The notes under the pieces: model-generated
What the model was told of the DNA's origin: nothing
Seen by the model: only the letters and a program-made list of their open reading frames with translations
The model's database searches: none
NCBI GenBank assembly: GCA_003184365.1
Contig: NKYR01000054.1
Location: forward strand, 68,482 to 132,481
Length of the DNA: 64,000 bases
Direction: 5' to 3'
DNA from: Evernia prunastri
Taxonomy: Eukaryota; Ascomycota; Lecanoromycetes; Lecanorales; Parmeliaceae
Program-made: the position numbers and the translations under genes
In this document: piece after piece, positions 55,850-64,000 of the stretch
How the letters are laid out: the number at the start of each line of letters is the position of its first letter
Numbering within the stretch: the stretch's first letter is position 1

Positions 55850-56688
55850 TTACACGGTCTCCGCACGTGCTTCAGGACTCCTGCCTTTTCTTTGACCCAT
55901 CTCCGAATAAAGATCGTACTGAACAACACGAGTCGCCTTGCCTGTCTTCTCATCGAAGACCTGACACCCTTCTTTTGCCGCGTTCGGTGGAGCATACACT
56001 TGGCATATCAGCTATCCGGATATGTACAAAAAGCACGGGGGCTGGACTTACGGTGCAAAGATACGGCGTATTCCTCAGGGTCAGGATTCAAGATTTTGTG
56101 AAGCCCATGCTAAATCGTACATCAGCTGGTTGTATCAAGGTGCTCCTATCCATCGTGACTGACATTGTCCGAAATATAAGTCACCTCGTCTTGACTTAGG
56201 AGTGTTGAATCCTTGATTTCCAAAGCCGCATACTCTTCGGGCCCCTTACGTTCCGGCCACTTGTATTTCGTCTCCTGTAAGTTCCCCTTCAAAATTTTCA
56301 TAATCTAGTCGTACATCAGCTGATTTTATTAGGCCCGTCGATCGTGACTGACACAATGTGAACCGCTATGGTCATGCACGGGGCTCTGCTTCAGGGGTGT
56401 CCACACTAAAATGAGTATGTTACACCTCCCAAAGCCGCGCTCGACCATGTTTCTTGTGAAGCACTGGTCTCCATCTTGATGTGCGTATCTCAACCACTCC
56501 GAACGATCTGAGCAGTAGTTTTCCATGCGCTGCATTACAGCTTTTGGATCGCAGATTTCCGAAAATGATGAACTTCGTGCTGTATGAATGTAGCGGCTGA
56601 GATCCTGGACGAGGCCGTGGAACCCATCAAGCTGTTGAGCCTGCGTGTTAGTTGATTGTCCTTCGGCGCTTGTGATGGTATCAGTCAT
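55850..56688 (-). CDS. CDO1: cysteine dioxygenase
   Basis: Four exons (56688-56353, 56304-56164, 56109-56052, 55998-55850) give 227 aa. The iron-binding histidines are visible as H105 and H107 in SPVHDHSGSHC, and H178 in AVSLHLYAPPN. C112 is the cysteine that in mammalian CDO forms the Cys-Tyr crosslink cofactor. Other family landmarks are YTRN-like CFTRNMVERGFGRCNILILVW, IMKILKGNLQET right after intron 1, and CQVFDEKTG near the end. The enzyme adds O2 to cysteine to make cysteine sulfinate, the entry to sulfite and taurine formation, and limits free cysteine; cytosolic. Introns 1 and 2 are near-copies of each other (48 and 54 nt). Intron 3 ends in the less usual CAAG. The start is the first ATG and gives MTDTITSAEGQ. 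The length is slightly above the 200-aa norm because of both ends. Confidence 0.94.
56110..56163 (-). other. CDO intron 2, introner-like copy
   Basis: A 54-nt phase-0 intron beginning GTCAGTCACGATGGA and ending with CAGCTGATGTACGA then TTTAG. The two ends match intron 1 almost base for base, while the middle differs. Confidence 0.8.
56305..56352 (-). other. CDO intron 1, introner-like copy
   Basis: A 48-nt phase-0 intron beginning GTCAGTCACGATCGA and ending with CAGCTGATGTACGA then CTAG. It shares 14 of the first 15 bases and all 14 bases around the branch site with intron 2, 141 exon bases away. Confidence 0.8.
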
Positions 56689-57412
56689 GTTGAAGTCGTC
56701 TAATTATCGATTCAATTTCAGCAGCTCAGCAGTTACAGGGCCGGAGACGAGACCTTATGTATACCCCTTTGCTAGTCTAATGTCTGCATGTAACGTGCAT
56801 TGGTGTGCATTATTGATTCGAACTTCCAGGAACAAGCAGATGTCTGGGGGAGTCTGGGAGATCAACAGGGTGTGACAAACGGCAAGAGCCGTTGATACCC
56901 GTTGCCAAGCCCGGGACATCGTCGGCTACTGCCTTACTATTTTCTTCCTGCATCTCTAATTATTCCAACTACCTCGTCAAATTTTCTCTTGGTCAAAGCA
57001 CACAGTCTTCTCAAGACAAATTTCTTATTACCAGCTCAGAGGAAAGGTTTTCGTGTCCATGCTCAGCACCAGCTCGTGGTACCTCTTGATATGACGCAGC
57101 TTGATAACTCAGTGGGTCCATCAAAGTCGCGAGTATCGCAATCTCGTATACATCATAGCGGTAATGCATTCGCGTCCTCTCTCTCCGCTGATTAAAAAAT
57201 GGACATGAAAGTTATTGGTCACTTATCCTAGATCATCAAGAAATAATCCTCACTCATCCTCGAAACCGAGTTCAAGATGCAACAAGCTCAGCTCAGGATG
57301 TTGTACGCTGATACTGGCACTCATTCTAATATGTCTCTAGCACTTCACTCACGGTCAAACTGCTGCTGCCATCGCGGTTGCGACTCTATTCTCCCATTAC
57401 GGCGACTCCCCT
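56689..57412. other. intergenic, CDO upstream region
   Basis: Should contain the CDO promoter on the minus strand and the 3' end of the secreted-protein gene that stops at 57413. No gene is recognised. Confidence 0.5.
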
Positions 57413-58031
57413 TCACCTGACCATCGCATTCCTCCTTCCATCACCACCCACAACATCAGCTCCCATCTTCCCAACCCCTACCAAGCCCGCAACGGCATCC
57501 CAAACCCGAAACTCGCTCGTTCGGTATGCGCCCCTCAAGTACAGCCCATTATATAACCCCACCACCGCGCCCTCAAGATAGCTCCAGGTCAGATGCCGTC
57601 CTTCGGCCGAGTGAGCTTCGATGAAAGCGCCATAGCCTTGGTTGTACACGAATGGATCTTTCGATGCCGGGAGTATAGAGTCGCCTGAGGAGGCAATGGT
57701 AGAGGTTATGTGTCTGTACAAAGAGAGGACGGTGTTACGCATGATGGCTGGAGGGAGAAAAGCGCCGAGAATGAAGTGAATCACGGTTCTAGGCTTTTGT
57801 TACCACTGCCTTGTACGGTCTACAACGCTACATGGGTGCTTACGTTGTGCCCGGGACTGGGTAATCAATGATCTCTGCGTCATTAGGTCGAAGGTCGCTG
57901 GAGAGTTGAGCATGCCTTTGGATCTGCAGGGCAACTAAATCAGTCGTGGTGTTTGCTGAAGCTGGGGCTGCCGAGCCTGTTGGTAGACTCCGAAGCGAGA
58001 GGAGCACTATAACCGCGATGGATATTTGCAT
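57413..58031 (-). CDS. small secreted fungal protein of unknown function
   Basis: Exons 58031-57844 and 57788-57413 join to 187 aa across a 55-nt intron (donor GTAAGC, acceptor CCTAG). The start MQISIAVIVLLSLRSLPTGSAAPA is a clear signal peptide with cleavage expected after an Ala near residue 21-25; an upstream in-frame ATG would bury it, so I used this one. The mature protein has a short acidic N-terminal part, then HFILGAFLPPAIMRNTVLSLYRHI and a C-terminal segment YLEGAVVGLYNGLYLRGAY followed by SEFRVWDAVAGLVGVG. I recall this L-x-GAVxGLxxxL...F-x-(V/I)WD pattern from secreted hypothetical proteins of filamentous ascomycetes, without a known function. There are no cysteine pairs of the kind seen in many effectors. 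Small size and secretion make it an effector candidate only in the loosest sense. Confidence 0.6.
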
Positions 58032-58776
58032 AGCAGTCGTTGACGGTTTGTTGGAAATCGAAAAGGTTTCCACCTTGGGGGCATTTTTAAATCTAACGGT
58101 ACTAAGATATGAATCCAATGATAGGAGACTTCCTGTCGGGAAAAATGGGTGGACCCGCAAATTGAAGAATGGAGCTCCTCAAGTCTGGTACCCACACCTT
58201 TGACACATAGGGAAGGTTGTAGCTGAGAACTTGGTAAGAACTTTAGCGCTTGGTTCGTATCTAAAGCGATTTGGAGAATGCGGGGAAATGCCATGCCTTT
58301 TCGCGCTCCAGCAGTTTCAGCAGGTTCTCCTACTGGCGAGCCGCTGCCTAGGTGTGCAGGTATGTCATGAGAAAGAAGGCCAACCGAGTCTGTGTATATG
58401 ATTACTGAACGGGGAACGCTCCCATCGGCACTCGATACACCGCATGAAGCGTAGAGATTGGTAGAGTTGAGCATCTGCCAATCAACTGATATTGACATCG
58501 ATGCTGAGAGAAATTCGTACGAGAAATGTTGGCGAGCGTAGCTATTCATGAGCAATTCCTACCGTGGGCCATGGAGCCTACACCATTGATGGTGGCCAAA
58601 AGGATCAAGAGGCGTCAGTCGGATTAGTCCCAGCCGTCGCGAAGGTACTCCGAGCATTTCTCGATCAAATTAAATCATTGTCGCCTCGGCTACTTTTTCC
58701 AGTGAAATACCACAGCAAACTTGTAATAACCAGCTCTCGACGGCGGGGATGCGGACGCAACCCCTCCCCACTCTCC
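58032..58776. other. intergenic or decayed sequence
   Basis: A minus-strand frame at 58007-58555 overlaps the secreted-protein start and has no motif; I do not call it. The rest holds nothing I recognise. Confidence 0.35.
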
Positions 58777-59716
58777 CTATTCTGGGTTGCGCGAGGCACG
58801 GCTCTTAAGCTGGGCGAATCCTCCATGACTGAACGTCTGCAACGCAACAGATGCGGCAGCGCCGCTCTTGAAAACTGCATCGGTGGTGAGGATGTACGCA
58901 GGGTCATGTTCTGGCATGACACCTTCCTGTAAGTACGCAATGGGCGTCATTCGTAGTCTAGGGTATCGTATCCGTGACATATCATTTGATGGCCATAAGG
59001 CTGGGTATGTTCTCTTCAAGGAGAAGGGAACCGGCCCATTGATTCTCTCGGCTTACTCGTAAGTTTAATGTGAACATAACCCCGATACTCTCACTGTAGA
59101 CATGCCTGTAAAGCCAGTAAATGAGGTCCTTTTCTTCAGTGGCATCAGGCCACCGTTTGATCGAATCTAGATGCTCTTTTGTGCTGCGCTGCATAAGCCT
59201 GACGGCGGTGTTGGCCAACAACGAAGCAGTAGGCAGTTTCATGCGCTCTGCTCGATACTCTGACCACATCTCCCGCATGAATCTCGGGTTGGCTCGGACT
59301 CTTGGAAAAACAAGACGGAAGAGAATGAAACCTCATCATAGAGACATTCCAAGTCGTAGTCTGGCTTTGATGTAGCTATATGTTTGGCTTGTGGTCTGAT
59401 GGGACTCGATGATGATGTTTTTGGACTGCCTTCGGTCTCTTCGAGGCTCTTCGAGGCTCAAATAGTCAAAAATATTGGCTGCTTCCCGCGGGATCTCTGT
59501 TCTCGTCTCCATCGGCCCTCCTCACCTTTGGCACAGCACGAATATCTCGACATAGGATCTCTTTGACTCGATGGAGTACGTTGACACAGTAAAGATGATC
59601 TTCATTTTGTGCCCGGCACTCCCCAGCGCTTGACCCACCCAGCGGGAGTACTCCTTTCGAAGCGCGATGACGTCGGCACCCGATGTTTTCTGCTTCGTAG
59701 ACTTGACAAACGACAT
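58777..59716 (-). pseudogene. unresolved multi-exon gene or pseudogene, unknown function
   Basis: Several protein-like minus-strand pieces lie in order. An ATG at 59716 opens a 64-codon frame (GADVIALRKEYSRWVGQAL, GHKMKIIFTVSTYSIESKRS) ending at a good donor, AAAG followed by GTGAGG. Further on, GFILFRLVFPRVRANPRFM continues into SEYRAERMKLPTASLLANTA and DATEEKDLIYWLYRHVYSES. This meets donor GTAAGC at about 59000. An acceptor after TTGAAG leads in frame to RTYPALWPSNDMSRIRYPRL and HDPAYILTTDAVFKSGAAAS, ending at a stop at 58777. The second and third pieces join cleanly; I could not connect the first to them without a long intron. I do not recognise the family. It may be a real gene with an unresolved middle or one in decay. 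Confidence 0.35.
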
Positions 59717-60186
59717 CTGCTAGTCTAGTGAAGTCTCGAGTTGCTACTAGGTAACTGCTATCTCGAGTCTGGGTCGAGGCGTCCACATGGGGCTTTACCT
59801 GCGTTCTTCTTGACTCCTTTGGAAGGGAGAGCAGGTGAAGGAAGCGACACATTCGTAATGTCAAGCTATGTTCTGCCTGCATTTCTGTACAGCTTACGTT
59901 GTGAACTCTGGGGTTCCACATGATTATCATTAGCTCGAGCGAGCGAACGACCTCATTGGCTGCCGTGGGTTGTTAGTACGTTTGAGCTAATGATGGACGG
60001 ACCGGTAGCACTAGGTAGAACTCCGTAGTCATTCGGCTCTTAGCAGCGGAGTTAACTGCACCCCACATCCCAGTATTTTTGACATTGATTCGGGTATGGA
60101 GTAAATCGCTACCTTAAAACTTCCAACCCCACCAGCTTTTTCCTGAGACGATTCATAGAGGAACACTACTGCAGCAGACACTCAAG
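59717..60186. promoter_or_regulatory. intergenic, DRG1 promoter and leader
   Basis: The stretch before the DRG1 start codon. No gene; a minus-strand frame to 59930 overlaps it and is not supported by any motif. No defined promoter element is seen. Confidence 0.4.
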
Positions 60187-61598
60187 ATGGCGACCACTGT
60201 GGATAAGGTGCAAAATGTTTTCGCGAGAATGCAAGCCCCCTTGGCTGACAGACTCGTGCCCCCAGATCAAGGACATCGAGGCGGAGATGGCCAAGACCCA
60301 GAAGAACAAGGCTACGAGCTACCATCTGGGTCAGCTGAAGGCCAAGCTTGCCAAATTGAAGCGGGAGCTTCTTACACCACAGTCAAGCGGAGGCGGTGGG
60401 GGTTGTATGGAACACCAACGGTCTGAAGAGGAAATACGAGTCTGATTATTGGCAGCGGGATTCGATGTTGCCAGGACTGGCGTTGCTAGTGTTGGGTTTA
60501 TAGGCTTCCCATCTGTTGGCAAGAGTACACTCATGAGTAAATTGACGGGGCAACATTCAGAAGGTCGGGCATGCTGCGAGATGAAGGCAGTGCGTGCATG
60601 CTGACGCTTCTCCAGCGGCTGCATATGAATTCACTACCCTAACCACTGTACCTGGCCAAGTCCAGTACAACGGCGCTGCTATCCAAATGCTCGATCTACC
60701 CGGTATCATCCAAGGAGCCAAGGACGGCAAAGGTCGAGGCCGTCAGGTCATTGCTGTTGCCAAGACCTGCCATCTCATTTTCATTGTCCTCGACGTCAAT
60801 AAACCCCTCACTGACAAAAGAGTAATCGAGACCGAGCTCGAAGGCTTCGGAATTCGAATCAATAAGGATCCGCCAAACATTGTCTTCAAGAAGAAAGACA
60901 AAGGTGGCATCAGCATCACAAACACCGTCCCGTTGACCCATATCAGCCATGAGGTTGCTCTGTCTTTGCACGGTGGTAGAGCCAAGCTGACATTATTGGC
61001 TAGGAGATCAAAGCCGTGATGGGGGAGTATAAAATATCCTCTGCTGACATCGCCATTCGATGCGATGCAGAGATCGATGACCTGATCGATGTCTTGGAGG
61101 CCAAGAGCAGGAGCTATATCCCTGTAATATATGCACTCAACAAGATCGATTCCATATCGATTGAGGAGCTCGACCTAATATATAGGATCCCCAATGCGTG
61201 TCCCATCAGTGCCGAGCACGGCTGGAATGTCGACGAGCTGTTGCAGCAGATGTGGGAGAAGCTTCAGCTCCGGCGTATCTATACCAAGCCGAAAGGCAAG
61301 TCTCCGGATTACAGCACGCCCGTCGTGTTGAGGAAGAACGCTTGTAGCGTCGAGGATTTTGTAGGTGGTGCTGTTTTGTTCATCGGTCTATGCTAATGAC
61401 AAGTCAGTGCAATGCTATTCACAAAACCATCGTGGAGCAATTCAAGCACGCGATTGTGTATGGACAATCCGTGAAGCATCAGCCACAGAGGGTGGGTTTG
61501 TCTCACGAGCTTGCGGATGAGGACATCAGTAAGTGTCGAAAGGAATCCATCTACGTGTCTTATTCTCACTGTCTGTAGTCACCATCATAAAAAGATGA
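60187..61598 (+). CDS. RBG1: developmentally regulated GTP-binding protein 1 (Rbg1/DRG1)
   Basis: Seven exons (60187-60207, 60266-60404, 60456-60563, 60616-60953, 61004-61360, 61408-61528, 61579-61598) give 367 aa, as in yeast Rbg1. Splicing moves between frames, which makes the unspliced gene look broken. Seen in order: helical N-terminus MARTQ-type IKDIEAEMAKTQKNKATSYH, a polyglycine loop, the G1 motif GFPSVGKST, G3 DLPGII, GRGRQVIAVAKTC, the S5D2L-like insertion IRINKDPPNIVFKKKDKG, G4 NKID, then the TGS domain with RIYTKPKGKSPDYS, and the end VGLSHELADEDIITIIKR. DRG proteins bind Tma46/DFRP partners and ribosomes and help translation elongation at stall sites; cytosolic. Exon 2 can end at either of two donors 3 nt apart; the second (GTATGG) is better. 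Confidence 0.95.
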
Positions 61599-64000
61599 TA
61601 GTGTTGAAAGGGACAATCGAACGGGGAAGTCTGCAGTCCAGGAGGATAGTGCCATAGTCCTCATTGCCACGTCAACAAGATCCAAAGCCACGAGTCCATA
61701 TCAGGCGTGGCAAAAGCTGAGCTTACGCTTAGAACGGTTGCCACTCTCCTCGGGTGATCCTTGCAACTAATGATGACACAATGATAGACCATTAACTCGG
61801 ATCGAGAATACGGAGAAGTGCACAGCTACTTGCGAGAATGGAGCGCTTTGACCGTCCAAGATCACATGATCACTGGAAAAGGCGGTGGCATCACAGCACC
61901 CCCCTGCCAGATAGAAAATATCGCAATATACTTGTCGAGTCACTCTTGATGCTGACGCAAGACCAGAAAGCCGTTCTACACCTTCGAATTTCGTATGTAG
62001 CAAAGCTTAGTGGTTTGTAATCTTGATCGGAAGTCGTGCCGTTTTCGACCGAGGATCAAGGAGAGCATTCGTGAGGAGGAGCCTCATTTTTTACGTAGAC
62101 AAGGCAATCTCCACATGATCTCCGCTTGATGATCATCTCGGATGTACAGGGCAACAGCGAATGACGTCCATTAGAAGCGTTGCGCGACATACAATTCGAC
62201 GCAGAGGCAGGGAAGGAAGCACTGACATATCATGTAGTCAAACGGAGCAAGAGACCCTTTTGAGGCAGTGGATTTTGATAGCGGGATCGGCTATACTATT
62301 GACCACTCGGCAGATATGGTGGACATCCTGTCCTGTCGCTGAGTGGCCTTTGAGCAACGATACCGGTATATGGTACTGTGAATGTGGCTTGGTTAGGTCG
62401 GATTCTGAGACTGCATGGTATGGTATTTAATGCCTTTAACGGCTCGACTGCTAGAGGCGGATCAGCAAGAATCAGGTGCCGCCTCACAGCCGTTTCCTAG
62501 GTCTTGACGCCAAAATATCTCCGGTTCTTCGCTTGACAAAGATGTCAGCTGGGCAGGAAGACTGAGCATTTTATTCGAAGCGATTGAAAGCATCAGATGA
62601 CTGTCTTTTGGCGATGGCCTATGAAGCATCTACCAAGGCGCGAGATTGAAAATGCACGTGAATTCCATTTTATTTCATTTTTTGCCAAAGAAAATTATTT
62701 TATTTTGCGAGGCACATCCGAGCATCCCACGCCTTAATCCCAGGAAAATTAGTAAATGGGTTTGAATTTGGGAGATATTGACTAAGAAATGTCGCATGAA
62801 TCCTATTCGCCCAAGAGAAAAAGAAGGCTGGTGGAGGGACAGGGCTGGATAGGCCAGTGAAACGCAGGGTTTGGGTAGATCAGTTTTTCCAGATCTTCAA
62901 CTTAAACCGTAACAAGCCGTAAGACTGACGGCTTCTCGCCCTGTTGGACAGTCTTGCCCAATTTGACTTTATTGAGTCCCGCAATTTATTGAGGTTCTGA
63001 GAGTGGGAGGGAGAAGAGGAGAAAGGCAGAAAAGCCGGTAAGATGGCCCTACTTGACAGCTGGAGGAAGGATGGAGGGGAGTTTGGGATCGCTGTGATGA
63101 AGTAGAGTACAGCTACGTACTAGAAGCAGCAGCAGGTATATATGTCGGATGGATAGGTAGGATGAGATGCGTAAGGCGAGTGCGCAGAAGGTCCGCGCAG
63201 TAAGGTAAGGTACAGTACACCCAAGGAACGGGGGATACAGCCAATTAAAATATCTGACAGGTATTAATGGGTATTAATCATTTCAAGGGAAATAAAAAGG
63301 GAGCGATTTTAGGTAGGCCGAAAGGCTCGATTATTACCCGCTGCTTTGCATACCCCTAATTTATCTAACCATGGTTCTAAACGTCAAAACCGCTGTGCTA
63401 ATTCTGCTAAAGCAGCAGAGTACTTAGGCAGGTAGCCTCCCATTCCCCCTTCCCTTTAAACCCCCAACAACCTTCCATGAATATTCAATTGATCAATCAG
63501 TCAGTCAATCAATCAATCATCACAATCAGGAAGAATTTGCTGCTTTGCATAACGAGGGTACCGGAATCGACGATATGACACTGTCAAGCTTGGTACTGGA
63601 TTTCTTGCTTTCATGATTCATGATTCGGGATTCCGGATAACTTACTGGTTTCTGGATCCTGCTGTTGATGCAAGCGTCGCGGGATATTGCAGCAAGAATC
63701 GAGTGAGTGAAAGGGCGACGGTGATTGGCACTAAGGTACTTTTTGCATCGTTCGCAGCTTGCTTCTTGCTTCTTGCTTGGGTTCTTGGGTGCTTGCTTGG
63801 GTAAGCCAAGATACAGAAGGCCCGATCTGCCCCGCCCATGCGCGAATCCCTATTCCTATTCCTATTCCTGTTCCTGTTCATATTCTTTTTTCCCTTTTGC
63901 TTTCTACCTTAATTGATTGATTGATTGATTTGGGATTGGGATTTGGGGTCAAATATTCGCGCAGGGACATGAGTTGAATTGTTTCAATCAATCTACTGGG
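61599..64000. other. 2.4-kb right end without a recognisable gene
   Basis: Frames are short on both strands. There are AT-rich patches (62640-62770, 63240-63400) and an 11-bp direct repeat TGCTTTGCATA at 63342 and 63541. No coding motif, tRNA or transposon end was found. Confidence 0.5.
63492..63930. repeat. tetra- and hexanucleotide simple repeats
   Basis: Three separate runs: TCAA/TCAG units at about 63492-63521, TTCCTA/TTCCTG units at about 63850-63880, and TTGA units at about 63911-63930. Confidence 0.8.

Noticed and set aside
60187..61600. The DRG1 region looked like a pseudogene, with the GTPase split over three frames.
   Set aside because: Six short introns with proper donors, branch sites and acceptors restore every frame and give a 367-aa protein matching the family end to end.
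63342..63551. An 11-bp direct repeat considered as a transposon target-site duplication.
   Set aside because: There are no terminal inverted repeats and no coding remnant between the copies; it is probably chance in low-complexity sequence.
1..64000. A secondary-metabolite gene cluster or a bacterial-type defence island.
   Set aside because: No synthase, terpene cyclase, cluster regulator, CRISPR array or toxin-antitoxin pair is present; neighbouring genes are unrelated housekeeping functions.

Overview
The window is a stretch of filamentous ascomycete nuclear DNA (Pezizomycotina). The genes carry short spliceosomal introns of about 45-120 nt, with GTRNGT-type donors, CTRAY branch sites and YAG acceptors. 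The protein set is typical of these fungi: a SAT4/PTH11-type rhodopsin-like membrane protein, a PAS kinase, SEACAT and Set3-complex subunits, and a LysM protein. I could not place the fungus more finely. There is no prokaryotic operon structure, no CRISPR array, no rRNA or tRNA, and no intact transposon.

Layout, left to right: an unknown conserved-looking protein (470-2965, -); a six-exon SAT4-type membrane protein (4176-6011, +); an orphan ORF beside a tandem repeat (6379-6801, -); CLU1/TIF31 (7014-11140, -) diverging from the HUT1 nucleotide-sugar transporter (11732-13015, +); a Yippee/Moh1 zinc protein (13751-14244, +); an eight-exon zinc alcohol dehydrogenase with an 8-nt microexon (14715-16171, +); a triple-KH RNA-binding protein (16939-18146, +); PAS kinase (19243-22957, +); an Msg5-type MAPK phosphatase (24064-27141, -). 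After about 3 kb without genes come SEA4/Mio (30144-33278, -) diverging from EFG1 (33621-34475, +), tRNA 2'-phosphotransferase TPT1 (34956-36261, -) and a large disordered protein (37123-39714, -).

The 39.7-45.1 kb interval looks like accessory sequence: a decayed F-box-like gene and orphan small genes. It is followed by a compact LysM plus lysozyme-like gene (45109-45834, +), myotubularin YMR1 (46603-48953, +), ribosomal protein S12 (49288-50158, +) and the Set3C ankyrin subunit HOS4 (50775-54761, -). The right part holds cysteine dioxygenase (55850-56688, -), a small secreted protein (57413-58031, -), an unresolved multi-exon gene or pseudogene (58777-59716, -) and the DRG1/RBG1 GTPase (60187-61598, +). 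The last 2.4 kb has no recognisable gene.

Most genes are unrelated housekeeping functions, not a biosynthetic cluster. Two themes recur: nutrient and stress signalling (PAS kinase, Msg5, SEA4) and RNA or translation (KH protein, EFG1, TPT1, RPS12, DRG1, CLU1). SEA4 and EFG1 share a 342-bp divergent promoter. The most unusual observation is that introns 1 and 2 of the cysteine dioxygenase gene are near-copies of each other at both ends, as expected of introner-like elements or a recent intron duplication. Second is the LysM/lysozyme-like protein, which has no signal peptide. All exon structures were worked out by hand from splice signals and family conservation and have not been tested against RNA data.
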